Source: Tenuifilum thalassicum
GTDB taxonomy: Bacteria > Bacteroidota > Bacteroidia > Bacteroidales > Tenuifilaceae
DNA: 64,000 nt
NCBI RefSeq assembly: GCF_013265555.1
Contig: NZ_CP041345.1
Coordinates: 1,844,581-1,908,580, forward strand
Reading direction: 5' to 3'
The translations under genes were made by a program, and so were the position numbers. Shown in pieces: positions 25,926 to 36,006 of this stretch (positions are counted from its first letter, which is position 1; the number at the start of each line of letters is the position of its first letter). A model generated the notes under the pieces. The model was not told the DNA's origin. It did no database searches and saw only the letters and a program-made list of their open reading frames with translations.

Positions 25926-27455
25926 TTATTCCCATTCAATTGTGGCAGGAGGTTTCGAGCTAATATCGTAAACCACCCGGTTAATACCTCTAACCTTGTT
26001 AATAATATCATTTGAAATACGGGCTAAAAACTCATGAGGAAAGTGGTACCAATCGGCAGTCATACCATCGGTTGAGGTAACCGCCCTAAGAGCAACAACG
26101 TACTCGTATGTTCGCTCATCGCCCATTACGCCTACCGATTGAATTGGCAAAAGGATTGCACCAGCTTGCCAGATTTTGTCATATAAGCCAGCCTCTCGCA
26201 GTCCTTGAATATAAATGCTATCGGCTTCTTGTAAAAGCTGAACTTTCTCGGGAGTAACCTCACCAAGAATTCTAATCCCTAACCCTGGTCCTGGGAAAGG
26301 ATGTCTGTTTAGAATTGCTCCAGGTAATCCAAGTTCTTTACCAACCCTACGAACTTCATCCTTAAAAAGTAGGCGTAGAGGCTCAACAACTTTGAGGTTC
26401 ATTTTTTCAGGAAGTCCACCAACATTGTGATGTGACTTTATAGTAGCAGAAGGGCCGTTAACTGATACCGATTCAATCACATCGGGATAGATGGTACCTT
26501 GGGCAAGCCATTTTACATCTTTTATCTTATGTGCCTCGTCGTCGAACACCTCTATGAATATTCTACCAATAATTTTCCTTTTCTGTTCTGGGTCGGTTAT
26601 TCCTTTAAGTTCCTTATAGAAGCGCTGACTAGCATCAACACCGATAACATTTAAGCCTAGGCTCTGATACGATTCTAGCACTTGTTCAAATTCGTTCTTA
26701 CGAAGTAGGCCATTATCAACAAAAATGCATGTAAGATTTTTTCCGATAGCTTTATGAAGCAATAAAGCAGCAACCGAAGAATCAACCCCACCAGAAAGGC
26801 CCAAGACAACTTTATCGTTACCTAATGTACTCTTTAGCTTACTTACAGATTCTTCAACGAAAGAAGCGGGAGTCCAATCTTGTGAACACCCACATATATC
26901 AACTACAAAATTTTTGATAAGTTTTGCACCCTCAACGCTATGGTACACCTCCGGATGAAACTGTATACCATAGGTTTGTTCTCCGTTAACTTCAAATGCG
27001 CCAACTTTAACATCAGCAGTGCTTGCAATAACCTTGAAGTTATCGGGAATTTTAACAATAGTGTCACCATGCGACATCCAAACCTGAGAGCGCGGCGATA
27101 GGTTTGCAAAAAGAGGGCATTCATTATCAACAACCTCAATGGTAGCCCTGCCATACTCACGAGTAGCCGATGGCATAACCTCTCCACCATTAGTTTGGGA
27201 AAGGAATTGAGCTCCATAACATATGCCCAATAACGGTAATTTACCTTTAATGTCTTTTAGATCAACAAAAGGAGCATTATCATCTCTAACAGAGAATGGG
27301 CTACCTGAAAGGATTACACCTTTTACTGTACTATCTATTTGTGGAATTTTGTTGAATGGGTGAATTTCACAATACACATTAAACTCTCTAACTCTTCGGG
27401 CAATTAGTTGGGTGTACTGTGACCCAAAATCTAGAATAATAATCTTTTGATGCAT
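25926..27455 (-). CDS. guaA: GMP synthase (glutamine-hydrolysing)
   Basis: 509 residues, standard for the fused enzyme. The N-terminal class I glutamine amidotransferase has [10 protein letters not shown] with catalytic Cys79 and the FHPEVYHS His-Glu pair. The synthetase part has the PP-loop [14 protein letters not shown] for ATP and ends with the dimerisation domain [14 protein letters not shown]. It converts XMP, ATP and glutamine to GMP. A TACCTTTG promoter box lies 24 bases upstream of ATG, so guaA may be transcribed separately as well as from rpsA. Confidence 0.97.
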   Translation of the reverse strand: MHQKIIILDFGSQYTQLIARRVREFNVYCEIHPFNKIPQIDSTVKGVILSGSPFSVRDDNAPFVDLKDIKGKLPLLGICYGAQFLSQTNGGEVMPSATREYGRATIEVVDNECPLFANLSPRSQVWMSHGDTIVKIPDNFKVIASTADVKVGAFEVNGEQTYGIQFHPEVYHSVEGAKLIKNFVVDICGCSQDWTPASFVEESVSKLKSTLGNDKVVLGLSGGVDSSVAALLLHKAIGKNLTCIFVDNGLLRKNEFEQVLESYQSLGLNVIGVDASQRFYKELKGITDPEQKRKIIGRIFIEVFDDEAHKIKDVKWLAQGTIYPDVIESVSVNGPSATIKSHHNVGGLPEKMNLKVVEPLRLLFKDEVRRVGKELGLPGAILNRHPFPGPGLGIRILGEVTPEKVQLLQEADSIYIQGLREAGLYDKIWQAGAILLPIQSVGVMGDERTYEYVVALRAVTSTDGMTADWYHFPHEFLARISNDIINKVRGINRVVYDISSKPPATIEWE

Positions 27456-27478
27456 GATTATAATAAAACTTTGATTTG

Positions 27479-27486
27479 CAAAGGTA
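27479..27486 (-). promoter_or_regulatory. Probable -7 promoter element of guaA
   Basis: The minus strand reads TACCTTTG, an exact TAnnTTTG, 24 bases upstream of guaA in the 93-base gap after rnz. A TTTG occurs only 12 bases further upstream, which is short for a -33 element. Confidence 0.4.
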
Positions 27487-27548
27487 CTAATTTAGTGCCA
27501 AAAATGAATTGTTTTTCTTACCAGCATGTATATTTTATGAATAAATAA

Positions 27549-28490
27549 CTAATCGAACTGACTATCAACAATTTTAGGACTAACCTGAATTGTATCGCCA
27601 TCGTTTATAACATATGAATTTTGGAAAACACTTTTGGCCTCATTTAAAAACAGTTGAATATCCTTATAACGAGACGAGAAATGCCCCAATATTAGCTTAC
27701 CAACATTTGCTTTTAATGCTACGGTTGCGGCCTGAAGTGCAGTTGAGTGACCTGTTTTGCGAGCCAACTCTAATTCAGAGTGCAAGAATGTGGCCTCATG
27801 ATAAAGCAAATCGACACCTTTAACCAAGCCAACAAGGCGTTCGCTGTACAAGGTATCGGAGCAATATGCATACGAGCGAGGTTGGCTATGAATATATGTT
27901 AGCTCACTATTGGGTATAATATCTCCATTGGGTAAAACTAAGTCATGTCCATTTTTTATACTAACAATATCAGCAATTGTTAGATTGTACTTAGAAATAA
28001 TATCTTTTCTAATATTCGGTTGCTTAGGTGCTTCTCTAAATAGATAACCAACTGCAGGAACCCTGTGTCGTAAGGGAACTGTAGTCACAACGACATGCTT
28101 ATCGGTATAAATCTCCTCTACTTTAAATGGGTCAACAGCATGGTATATAACCTTGAAACTTGGCTTATCGGTAAAGAATTTAACGTTTTGCATAAGCAAA
28201 TCTTCAAAGTCGGCAACACCATAGATATGTAAATCGTTAGTCCTACCAAGAAGATTAAGAGTAGATATTAGACCAAAAATGCCAAGAACATGGTCGCCAT
28301 GTGAATGGGTAAGGAAAATATTGTTAATCCTGTTCAAGGGCAAGTGGTACTTTCGAAGCTGAATCTGAGTACCCTCACCACAATCAATAAGATAAAACCG
28401 CTCATGTACATTAAGCACATGAGCGGAAGGAAAACGTTTAGATGTAGGCAATGCTGAGCTGCTACCTAGTATGGTAACTGAAAAGGTCAC
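27549..28490 (-). CDS. rnz: Ribonuclease Z
   Basis: 313 residues starting from GTG 28490; no ATG lies near the conserved N terminus TFSVTILGSSSALPT, so GTG is taken as the start. The metallo-beta-lactamase motif LTHSHGDHVLG gives His62, His64, Asp66 and His67 for zinc, and LYHEATFLHSE, GHSTALQAA and LILGHFSSRYKD supply the later ligands. The enzyme trims the 3' trailer of tRNA precursors or acts as a broader RNase. It lies eight bases after the STAS gene, so the two are co-translated. Length fits the short RNase Z form. Confidence 0.95.
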   Translation of the reverse strand: MTFSVTILGSSSALPTSKRFPSAHVLNVHERFYLIDCGEGTQIQLRKYHLPLNRINNIFLTHSHGDHVLGIFGLISTLNLLGRTNDLHIYGVADFEDLLMQNVKFFTDKPSFKVIYHAVDPFKVEEIYTDKHVVVTTVPLRHRVPAVGYLFREAPKQPNIRKDIISKYNLTIADIVSIKNGHDLVLPNGDIIPNSELTYIHSQPRSYAYCSDTLYSERLVGLVKGVDLLYHEATFLHSELELARKTGHSTALQAATVALKANVGKLILGHFSSRYKDIQLFLNEAKSVFQNSYVINDGDTIQVSPKIVDSQFD

Positions 28491-28498
28491 TAGTTTGT

Positions 28499-28849
28499 TT
28501 AGTTTTCAGCCTTTTCAATCATTTGCACAGCCTCATCCTTAGAATATGCAATATTAAGCACTGTATCGAGTTGCGAAATTGTAATTAATCGTTCAACAGC
28601 ATCAGTAAGACCAGTAAGAACAAATGTTCCACCAGCATTCTTACAAAGCCTGTTTGCAACAAGAATAGCACTTAACCCTGAAGAATCGCAGTATCTGCAA
28701 CTACTTAGGTCGAGTATTATGTTTCGTTCACCATTTCCAGAAATTAATACTAATTCTGACTTTAGACTTGGTGCAATATTAGTATCCAATTTTTCTTCAA
28801 GTACCTCTATTTGGGTGAACTTCTCGAACTTTTGAATTTTAAATTCCAT
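28499..28849 (-). CDS. STAS-domain anti-sigma-factor-antagonist-like protein
   Basis: 116 residues from ATG 28849; the open frame continues to a TTG at 28882, but the ATG starts the first strand of the domain (MEFKIQKFEKFTQIEVLEEK). The SpoIIAA-like pattern LDLSSCRYCDSSGLSAILVA contains the Ser that is phosphorylated by a partner kinase in this family. It probably acts as a phospho-switch by binding an anti-sigma factor or a kinase. Neither partner is adjacent; the SiaB-type kinase 7 kb away already has SiaC. Pairing of a STAS gene with rnz suggests co-regulation, not a shared pathway. Confidence 0.85.
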   Translation of the reverse strand: MEFKIQKFEKFTQIEVLEEKLDTNIAPSLKSELVLISGNGERNIILDLSSCRYCDSSGLSAILVANRLCKNAGGTFVLTGLTDAVERLITISQLDTVLNIAYSKDEAVQMIEKAEN

Positions 28850-28890
28850 TTCTTTCAGGATTAAATGGTTAAACTTTCGCAACTCTAAAA

Positions 28891-30726
28891 CTACTCGGCG
28901 CTTTCAGAGTCAGATTTTTTCTGATTTGCTTCAAGTTCCGATTTTAGAGCTTGCAACTCTGAAATATCCCCTAAGGTAGTTTTTTCTATGCTAGAATTCA
29001 ACTTTTTTACAACTTTTTGTGCGGATGATTTTGATTTTTTTTCTGCTTTTTCTTCAACAGCCTTTTTCTCATCCTCAAAAGTACGGCTATGCGAAACTAT
29101 AATACGCTTAGCATTCTTGTTGAATTCTAACACTTTAAATGGTAGTTTCTCATCAACTTTAGCTGTAGTTCCATCCTCCTTAACTAAGTGTTTAGGAGTA
29201 GCAAAACCTTCAACACCATAAGGTAGTGCAACAACAGCTCCTTTATCGAAGATTTCAACTATAGTTCCCTCGTGAACAGAATCAACAGAGAAGATAGTTT
29301 CGAATACATCCCAAGGATTTTCTTCGAGCTGTTTGTGACCAAGGCTTAAACGACGGTTTTCCTTGTCAATTTCAAGCACTACTACTTCAATCTCATCGCC
29401 AATGTTGGTAAATTCAGCAGGATGCTTGATTTTCTTTGTCCAGCTAAGATCCGAGATGTGAATCAATCCATCAACACCCTCTTCTAGTTCAACAAAAATA
29501 CCAAATGAGGTAAAGTTGCGAACTCTAGCTTTATGCTTAGAATTAACAGGGTATTTTTCCTCGATAGTAGTCCATGGATCTGGTTTTAGCTGTTTGATAC
29601 CAAGCGACATTTTGCGCTCTTCGCGGTCAAGTGTAAGGATAACTGCCTCAACCTCATCGCCAACTTTTAGGAACTCTTGAGCAGAGCGTAAGTGTTGGCT
29701 CCATGACATTTCGGAAACGTGGATAAGCCCCTCAACACCAGGTGCAATTTCAATGAATGCACCATAATCGGCAAGAACAACAACTTTACCTTTAACCTTG
29801 TCGCCAACCTTTAAGTTAGGATCGAGCGAATCCCAAGGATGTGGTGTAAGCTGTTTTAAGCCAAGTGCGATACGTTTCTTATCATCGTCAAAGTCAAGAA
29901 TAACAACATTCAGCTTTTGGTCGAGCTGAACAACTTCTTCTGGATGATTTACACGTCCCCAAGAGAGGTCGGTAATGTGGATCAAACCATCTACGCCGCC
30001 AAGGTCGATGAATACTCCGTAGCTGGTAATATTTTTAACGGTTCCTTCAAGAACCTGTCCTTTTTCAAGCTTAGCAATAATTTCTTTCTTTTGTTGCTCA
30101 AGTTCTTCCTCAATAAGAGCCTTGTGCGAAACAACAACGTTCTTGTATTCGTGGTTGATTTTAACAACCTTGAATTCCATCACTTTACCTACGAATACGT
30201 CGTAATCGCGGATGGGCTTAACATCAATTTGTGAGCCAGGTAAGAATGCCTCAATACCAAATACATCCACAATCATACCACCTTTAGTGCGGCACTTGAT
30301 GTAACCTTTAATAATTTCGCCCTTATCAAAGGCCTCGTTAACACGCTCCCATGAACGAAGAACACGTGCTTTCTTGTGAGAAAGAACAAGTTGTCCTTTC
30401 TTATCTTCGGGGCTTTCAACATAAACCTCAACCTTATCGCCAACCTTTAAATCAGGGTTGTAACGAAACTCGTTGATGCTAATTACACCCTCAGATTTGT
30501 AACCGATGTTGACAAAAACTTCACGTTTAGTAATTCCAACAACGGTACCTTCAACCACCTCATTTTCAGCAATGGTTGATAGGGTTTGATCATAAACCTG
30601 TTCTAACTCTTTTAGCTGATTAGAATCATAGGTTTGATTTTCAGCATAAGAATCCCAGTCAAAATCAGGAATTCCAGCTTCTTGGTTTTTTAGCGGCTCT
30701 TTGGCCATTTCATCACTCATTGTCAT
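28891..30726 (-). CDS. rpsA: 30S ribosomal protein S1
   Basis: 611 residues with six S1 RNA-binding domains in tandem; the middle ones read GTVKNITSYGVFIDLGGVDG, KGKVVVLADYGAFIEIAPGV and ARVRNFTSFGIFVELEEGVD. The N-terminal 60 residues are acidic and include PDFDWDSYAENQTYDS, as in other Bacteroidota S1 proteins; the C terminus is a charged, low-complexity tail. S1 binds mRNA at the 30S subunit and helps start translation, which is especially relevant in Bacteroidota where Shine-Dalgarno sequences are weak. In-frame ATGs at 30726 and 30720 are both possible. It has a strong promoter and probably heads the minus string down to 21502. Confidence 0.97.
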   Translation of the reverse strand: MTMSDEMAKEPLKNQEAGIPDFDWDSYAENQTYDSNQLKELEQVYDQTLSTIAENEVVEGTVVGITKREVFVNIGYKSEGVISINEFRYNPDLKVGDKVEVYVESPEDKKGQLVLSHKKARVLRSWERVNEAFDKGEIIKGYIKCRTKGGMIVDVFGIEAFLPGSQIDVKPIRDYDVFVGKVMEFKVVKINHEYKNVVVSHKALIEEELEQQKKEIIAKLEKGQVLEGTVKNITSYGVFIDLGGVDGLIHITDLSWGRVNHPEEVVQLDQKLNVVILDFDDDKKRIALGLKQLTPHPWDSLDPNLKVGDKVKGKVVVLADYGAFIEIAPGVEGLIHVSEMSWSQHLRSAQEFLKVGDEVEAVILTLDREERKMSLGIKQLKPDPWTTIEEKYPVNSKHKARVRNFTSFGIFVELEEGVDGLIHISDLSWTKKIKHPAEFTNIGDEIEVVVLEIDKENRRLSLGHKQLEENPWDVFETIFSVDSVHEGTIVEIFDKGAVVALPYGVEGFATPKHLVKEDGTTAKVDEKLPFKVLEFNKNAKRIIVSHSRTFEDEKKAVEEKAEKKSKSSAQKVVKKLNSSIEKTTLGDISELQALKSELEANQKKSDSESAE

Positions 30727-30780
30727 TAACTTTCAAATTGTTAATTAGTTAGACATTATTTATAGATAAAAATCGAAATG

Positions 30781-30813
30781 CAAAAATACATAACTTTATT
30801 GAAAAAAATCAAA
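30781..30813 (-). promoter_or_regulatory. rpsA promoter
   Basis: On the minus strand TTTG (30813-30810), then 21 bases, then TATTTTTG (30788-30781): both consensus Bacteroidota elements are exact and the spacing is right. Transcription should begin near 30774, leaving a leader of about 48 bases. Confidence 0.7.
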
Positions 30814-30883
30814 TTTAACCAATTATTTTTTAATGATAATCAGCGCAAAAGAAGTTAAAGGGTATTATTTGAGCAAAAAATCT

Positions 30884-30891
30884 TACTTTTG
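30884..30891 (+). promoter_or_regulatory. Probable -7 promoter element of the UDP-sugar operon
   Basis: TACTTTTG matches TAnnTTTG, 20 bases before the ATG of the decarboxylase gene. A TTTG lies 12 bases upstream, shorter than usual, so the -33 element is uncertain. Confidence 0.4.
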
Positions 30892-30911
30892 TTTTAAACC
30901 TGTTTAGCAAT

Positions 30912-31862
30912 ATGAGAAAAAGAATTTTAATTACGGGAGGTGCAGGTTTCCTTGGTTCTCATCTTTGTGAACGTTTACTCCATATGGGAAACGAGGTAAT
31001 TTGTCTTGATAACTATTTTAGTGGAAGCAAGCAAAACATTGCACATTTGCTTGCTAATCCATACTTTGAGCTTGTTAGACACGATGTAACGGTACCCTAC
31101 TACGCTGAGGTAGATGAAATATACAACCTTGCATGCCCAGCATCGCCAATTCATTACCAAAAAAACCCTATTAAAACAATTAAAACCTCAGTCATGGGGG
31201 CGATTAACATGTTAGGGCTTGCCAAACGAGTAAAAGCAAAAATATTGCAAGCCTCAACAAGCGAGGTTTACGGCGATCCCGAAGTTCATCCTCAACCAGA
31301 GCATTATTGGGGTAACGTAAATCCAATTGGTCCTAGGGCCTGCTACGACGAAGGGAAACGTTGTGCAGAAACACTATTCACAAGCTACCATGCTCAGAAT
31401 GGTGTGAACATTAGAATTGCTAGAATTTTTAACACATATGGGCCAAAAATGAGTTTAACCGATGGCAGAGTTATTTCTAACTTCATAGTTCAAGCCCTGT
31501 CAAACAAAGACATTACCATTTATGGTGATGGCAATCAAACTCGTAGTTTTATGTATGTCGATGACCTTATTGATGCTCTAATACTACTAATGGAAAGCAA
31601 AAGCGAAATACATTTCCCCATAAATATTGGCAGCACCCAGGAGTATAAAATGATAGATTTAGCTAAAAAAATCATTCAGCTAACAGGTAGCGAATCAAAA
31701 ATAGTTTTTAAACCCCAAGTTGAAGATGATCCTAAACAGAGAAAGCCCGATACTTCATTGACACAAAAAGTTTTACCCACATGGAGCCCTAAAATAAGTT
31801 TGAACGAAGGATTAACAAGAACAATTGAGTATTTCAGGCAAGAAATAGAGAGACAGGGATGA
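30912..31862 (+). CDS. uxs: UDP-glucuronate decarboxylase (UDP-xylose synthase)
   Basis: 316 residues, extended short-chain dehydrogenase. [15 protein letters not shown] binds [21 protein letters not shown] holds the catalytic Ser/Thr and Glu region, and [16 protein letters not shown] gives the YxxxK pair. The [10 protein letters not shown] and [14 protein letters not shown] elements are the ones that separate UDP-glucuronate decarboxylases from dTDP-glucose dehydratases. It makes UDP-xylose from UDP-glucuronate in the cytoplasm. It is followed after 69 bases by rmlACD, which start from their own promoter, and it supplies a different sugar to the same surface polysaccharides. Confidence 0.9.
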   Translation: MRKRILITGGAGFLGSHLCERLLHMGNEVICLDNYFSGSKQNIAHLLANPYFELVRHDVTVPYYAEVDEIYNLACPASPIHYQKNPIKTIKTSVMGAINMLGLAKRVKAKILQASTSEVYGDPEVHPQPEHYWGNVNPIGPRACYDEGKRCAETLFTSYHAQNGVNIRIARIFNTYGPKMSLTDGRVISNFIVQALSNKDITIYGDGNQTRSFMYVDDLIDALILLMESKSEIHFPINIGSTQEYKMIDLAKKIIQLTGSESKIVFKPQVEDDPKQRKPDTSLTQKVLPTWSPKISLNEGLTRTIEYFRQEIERQG

Positions 31863-31879
31863 TAAAGACAAACTTATAA

Positions 31880-31909
31880 TTGATACATATAGTTAATGAA
31901 TTAAATTTG
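31880..31909 (+). promoter_or_regulatory. rmlA promoter
   Basis: TTG at 31880-31882, then 19 bases, then TAAATTTG at 31902-31909. This fits the Bacteroidota consensus well and would give a short leader of about 15 bases before ATG 31932. Confidence 0.6.
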
Positions 31910-31931
31910 CAAAATTTCTAAAACTAAAACT

Positions 31932-32807
31932 ATGAAAGGAATAATCCTAGCAGGTGGTGCTGGTACAAGGCTCTATCCCATAACAAAGAGCATCTCAAAG
32001 CAGATAATACCGATTTACGATAAACCTATGATATACTACCCCTTATCGGTATTAATGCTTTCCAATATTAGAGAAGTATTAATCATTTCTACTCCCAAAG
32101 ACATACACCTATACCAAGATCTTTTTGGCGATGGTGGTCAATTTGGTTTAAAAATTGAATACGCCATACAGCCCTCACCCGACGGATTAGCCCAAGCATT
32201 TATAATAGGTGAAAAGTTCATTGGCAACGATAGTGTTTGCCTGGTATTAGGCGACAATATCTTTTATGGCGGAAATTTAACCCAGCTGCTTAACGAGAGT
32301 TCAAAGCTAACCGACGGAGCCATCGTTTTTGGTTATTATGTAAAGGACCCTCAACGCTATGGAGTTGCAGAGTTTGATAGTAATGGCAAAGTGATTTCGT
32401 TGGAGGAAAAGCCTCAAAATCCGAAATCGAACTATGCTGTAACGGGACTTTACTTTTATAGTAATGATGTTGTTGCAAAAGCAAAATCATTAAAACCCTC
32501 AAAACGCGGTGAGCTAGAAATAACCGATTTAAATCGATTATACCTTAATGAAGGCAGGCTAAATCTGAAAATCATGGGACGTGGGATGGCTTGGCTTGAC
32601 ACAGGAACCCACGAAAGCCTGCTGCAAGCTTCAAATTTCATTCAAACAATTGAGGATAGGCAAGGATTAAAAATAGCTTGCATTGAGGAAATAGCCTACA
32701 GAAACGGCTTTATTAACAAAGAGCAGCTGCTAAAGTTAGCCGATCAACTCTCAAACAACCAGTATGGACAATACTTATACAGAATTGCAAACGAAAAACA
32801 TTATTAA
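31932..32807 (+). CDS. rmlA: Glucose-1-phosphate thymidylyltransferase
   Basis: 291 residues, the usual RmlA length. The nucleotidyltransferase signature [20 protein letters not shown] and the Lys in [17 protein letters not shown] are intact, with [11 protein letters not shown] later (metal-binding Asp) and a C-terminal allosteric region [20 protein letters not shown]. It makes dTDP-glucose from glucose 1-phosphate and dTTP, the first step to dTDP-rhamnose. rmlC follows after 6 bases and rmlD after that. Confidence 0.96.
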   Translation: MKGIILAGGAGTRLYPITKSISKQIIPIYDKPMIYYPLSVLMLSNIREVLIISTPKDIHLYQDLFGDGGQFGLKIEYAIQPSPDGLAQAFIIGEKFIGNDSVCLVLGDNIFYGGNLTQLLNESSKLTDGAIVFGYYVKDPQRYGVAEFDSNGKVISLEEKPQNPKSNYAVTGLYFYSNDVVAKAKSLKPSKRGELEITDLNRLYLNEGRLNLKIMGRGMAWLDTGTHESLLQASNFIQTIEDRQGLKIACIEEIAYRNGFINKEQLLKLADQLSNNQYGQYLYRIANEKHY

Positions 32808-32813
32808 TCTACC

Positions 32814-33380
32814 ATGGTAATTGAAGAAACAAAAATTCCTGAGATAAAAATTATTAAGCCAAAGGTTTTCACCGATAACAGGGGCTACTTTTTTGAGAGC
32901 TACAACCAAAAAACTTTTCATGCTTTGGGAATAGAAAATAATTTCATACAGGATAATGAATCGTTTTCTAAAAAAGGGGTTATTAGGGGATTACACTATC
33001 AGCTATCACCTTACGCTCAATCTAAGCTAGTTAGAGTGGTTAAAGGTAAAATATTTGATGTTGCAGTTGATATTAGAAAAAACTCCCCAACGTTTGGCCA
33101 ATGGGTTGGTGTGGAACTTTCGGATGAGAACAAGCATCAGCTACTTATACCTAAAGGTTTTGCTCATGGTTTTGTTACCCTTAGTGAATATGCCATTGTA
33201 AACTACAAATGCGATGAGCTATACAACCCTGAGGCTGACCGTGGTATACGTTTTAACGATCCTCAAATAGGAATCGATTGGCTAATTGGATTAGATGAAG
33301 CAATCGTTTCTGCAAAAGACAATGTTCATCCTTATTTAAAAGATGCAGAGATTAATTTTGATTTCGGTACAACCTATTAA
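32814..33380 (+). CDS. rmlC: dTDP-4-dehydrorhamnose 3,5-epimerase
   Basis: 188 residues with the cupin fold. FTDNRGYFFESYNQKTF starts the fold, GVIRGLHYQLSPYAQSKLVR holds the active-site His, and VAVDIRKNSPTFGQWVGVEL and IPKGFAHGFVTLSEYAIVNY complete the family signature. The enzyme epimerises C3 and C5 of dTDP-4-dehydro-6-deoxyglucose. It has tight spacing with rmlA and rmlD (6 bases each side), so it is one transcription unit. Confidence 0.95.
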   Translation: MVIEETKIPEIKIIKPKVFTDNRGYFFESYNQKTFHALGIENNFIQDNESFSKKGVIRGLHYQLSPYAQSKLVRVVKGKIFDVAVDIRKNSPTFGQWVGVELSDENKHQLLIPKGFAHGFVTLSEYAIVNYKCDELYNPEADRGIRFNDPQIGIDWLIGLDEAIVSAKDNVHPYLKDAEINFDFGTTY

Positions 33381-33386
33381 TAAAAT

Positions 33387-34238
33387 ATGAAAGTTTTAGT
33401 TACTGGCGCTAATGGACAGCTAGGTAAAGCGATAAAAAAAGAATCGGTTGCATTTAGCAACATACAGCTAACTTATACCGATTTGGATGATTTTGATATT
33501 ACGTCAGAGGCATCAATAAATAATGGCATAAGCAGGTTCAAACCTGATATCATTGTTAATTGTGCAGCTTACACAGCGGTTGACAAAGCCGAAGATGAAC
33601 CAGAAAAGGCTTTTCTAATAAATGCAGAAGCCCCTAAACTACTGGCAGAGCATTGTAAGCAGAATGGCATTAGCATAATACATATTTCAACCGATTACGT
33701 ATTTGATGGAAAAGGGAACACACCTTACACAGAAATTGATAAGGTTAATCCTATGTCTGCTTATGGCCAAAGCAAACTTAAGGGCGAAGAGAACCTACAG
33801 GATTATGATAACGCAATGATTATCAGAACATCATGGTTATATTCTGCTTACGGAAATAACTTTTTAAAAACTATTATCAAATACGGGAAAGAACGTACTG
33901 AACTTAAGGTTGTTTTCGATCAAACAGGTACCCCTACCCTAGCAAACGATCTGGCATTGGCAATTTTAAAAATTGCATCGAACCCAGATAAATATTTTGA
34001 AAAAGGGATATTTCACTTTTCAAACCAAGGTGTTTGCAGCTGGTATGATTTTGCTGTTGAGATAGCCAAACTTGCAAAGTTTAAAGCCAAAATAACTCCA
34101 ATAACCACTCAAGAATATCCAACTAAAGCAACCCGCCCGCAGTACAGCGTTCTTAACAAAAATAAAATCAGCAATTTGCTCAATATTGAAATTCCATATT
34201 GGAGGAATAGCCTCTGTAAATGTTTTGATGAGCTATAA
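33387..34238 (+). CDS. rmlD: dTDP-4-dehydrorhamnose reductase
   Basis: 283 residues. The NAD(P) motif VTGANGQLGKAI, the catalytic Tyr-Lys in NPMSAYGQSKLKGEENL and the substrate region CAAYTAVDKAEDEPEKAFLI are intact. It reduces the 4-keto sugar to dTDP-L-rhamnose, the last step of the pathway. It is in one unit with rmlA and rmlC; the dehydratase gene rmlB is not in this operon or anywhere else in the window. Confidence 0.94.
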   Translation: MKVLVTGANGQLGKAIKKESVAFSNIQLTYTDLDDFDITSEASINNGISRFKPDIIVNCAAYTAVDKAEDEPEKAFLINAEAPKLLAEHCKQNGISIIHISTDYVFDGKGNTPYTEIDKVNPMSAYGQSKLKGEENLQDYDNAMIIRTSWLYSAYGNNFLKTIIKYGKERTELKVVFDQTGTPTLANDLALAILKIASNPDKYFEKGIFHFSNQGVCSWYDFAVEIAKLAKFKAKITPITTQEYPTKATRPQYSVLNKNKISNLLNIEIPYWRNSLCKCFDEL

Positions 34239-34264
34239 TTAGGTGAAACAAAAAATATTTTGAT

Positions 34265-35998
34265 ATGCTTGATAAAGGCGTTTTGGAAAAAGCTAGACAA
34301 TGGCTTAGCCCATCATTTGATGAAGAAACCAGGAAGAAGGTTAAGGAACTCATTGAGAACGACCCTAAAGAACTAACCGAGTCGTTTTACCGTGACCTAG
34401 AATTTGGCACAGGCGGATTACGAGGGATAATGGGAGTAGGAACAAACCGCATGAATAGGTATACCGTAGGTATGGCGACTCAAGGCTTAAGCAACTATTT
34501 AAAAAAGCATTTTGCCCAACTACCAGAAATTCGCGCAGCCATTGCCTACGATTCAAGGAATAATAGTCCGCTTTTTGCAGAGATTGCTTCAAAGGTCTTA
34601 AGCGCTAATGGAATAAAGGTCTACATTTTCGACTCCTTACGTCCTACCCCTGAGCTAAGTTTTGCTATAAGGACATTCAAATGCCATTGTGGTATTGTTA
34701 TAACTGCCTCACACAACCCAAAGGAATACAATGGTTATAAGGTTTACTGGGAAGATGGTGGACAAATTGTACCTCCTCATGATAAAGGTATAATTGAAGA
34801 GGTTAAGGCCATTAACAACATAGAACAGGTAAACTTTAAAGGAAATGAAAAACTAATAGTACCAATAGGCAAAGAAATTGACGAAATATATCTAAATACA
34901 CTATCAACCCTATCTCTTTCACCAGAAGTGATAAGACAATATTCTGAACTTCCCATTGTTTATACACCAATACATGGAACTGGCGTTAATTTAGTGCCTA
35001 TGGCACTTAAAAAGTTTGGATTTAAAAATGTTATCACTGTTGAGGAGCAATGTAAGATTGATGGCAATTTCCCAACAGTAGCATCGCCGAATCCCGAAGA
35101 GCGGACTGCTATGCAGCTGGCCATAGAAAAAGCAAAAGCGTACTATGCCGAAATTGCAATGGCAACAGACCCAGACTCCGACCGTGTAGGTATTGGAGTT
35201 CGCAAACCAAACGGCGATTATGTGCTACTTAACGGAAATCAAGCAGCATCAATACTTATCTACTATATCCTAAACAAATGGCATGAGCACAACAAGATTT
35301 CGGGTAATGAGTTTTTGGTTAAGACAATTGTAACAACCGATTTGATTTCGGCTATTGCTCATGATTTTGGCGTTGACTGCTACGAAGTGCTTACGGGCTT
35401 TAAATACATTGCCGAAAAAATACGTGAGCAGGAAGGTGTAAAAAAATTCATTGCAGGTGGCGAAGAGAGCTACGGTTACCTTTATGGCGATTTTGTTCGC
35501 GATAAGGACGCTGTACTCAGCTGTGCCATGTTTGCAGAAATTACAGCGTGGGCTAAAAGTAAAGATAAAACTTTGCTAGATATACTTTATGAAATTTATA
35601 CTAAATATGGCCTTTATAAAGAACACCTCGTATCGCTAACTCGAAAAGGAATAGATGGTTTAGCAGAGATTAAATCGATAATGGAGAAATTCAGGAGCAA
35701 CCCACCCAAAGAAATTGGAAGTTCCAAAGTTGTAACCATTATCGATTACCTAAACCAAGTTTCAATTAATGTTCATACTGGTAAAGAATACCCAATAAAC
35801 CTACCCAAGTCGGATGTAATGCAGTTTATCACTGAAAACGGAACGAAAGTTTCGGTTCGGCCATCGGGTACAGAACCAAAAATCAAGTTCTACATTAGCG
35901 TCAAAGGCCAACTTGATGAAGGTGAAGACATAGATACAGCATTTACAAGACTTGATAAGTCTATTGAAAATATTGTTACCGAGTTAAACCTAAAATAG
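34265..35998 (+). CDS. Phosphohexomutase (phosphoglucomutase/phosphomannomutase family)
   Basis: 577 residues, the long form common in Bacteroidota and Firmicutes. The phosphoserine loop ITASHNPKEYNGYKVYWEDG carries Ser149, the Mg loop is MATDPDSDRVGIGV, the sugar-binding loop GGEESYGYLYGDFV and the phosphate-binding loop VSVRPSGTEPKIKFYI. It interconverts glucose (or mannose) 1- and 6-phosphates and so could feed rmlA with glucose 1-phosphate. It is 26 bases after rmlD in the same operon. The choice between phosphoglucomutase and phosphomannomutase cannot be made from the motifs. Confidence 0.92.
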   Translation: MLDKGVLEKARQWLSPSFDEETRKKVKELIENDPKELTESFYRDLEFGTGGLRGIMGVGTNRMNRYTVGMATQGLSNYLKKHFAQLPEIRAAIAYDSRNNSPLFAEIASKVLSANGIKVYIFDSLRPTPELSFAIRTFKCHCGIVITASHNPKEYNGYKVYWEDGGQIVPPHDKGIIEEVKAINNIEQVNFKGNEKLIVPIGKEIDEIYLNTLSTLSLSPEVIRQYSELPIVYTPIHGTGVNLVPMALKKFGFKNVITVEEQCKIDGNFPTVASPNPEERTAMQLAIEKAKAYYAEIAMATDPDSDRVGIGVRKPNGDYVLLNGNQAASILIYYILNKWHEHNKISGNEFLVKTIVTTDLISAIAHDFGVDCYEVLTGFKYIAEKIREQEGVKKFIAGGEESYGYLYGDFVRDKDAVLSCAMFAEITAWAKSKDKTLLDILYEIYTKYGLYKEHLVSLTRKGIDGLAEIKSIMEKFRSNPPKEIGSSKVVTIIDYLNQVSINVHTGKEYPINLPKSDVMQFITENGTKVSVRPSGTEPKIKFYISVKGQLDEGEDIDTAFTRLDKSIENIVTELNLK

Positions 35999-36006
35999 AT
36001 TAACCC

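Noticed and set aside
30912-31862. Calling this gene rmlB because it lies next to rmlACD
   Set aside because: The [11 protein letters not shown] motif and the 316-residue length fit UDP-glucuronate decarboxylase; RmlB is about 350 residues with different active-site spacing.
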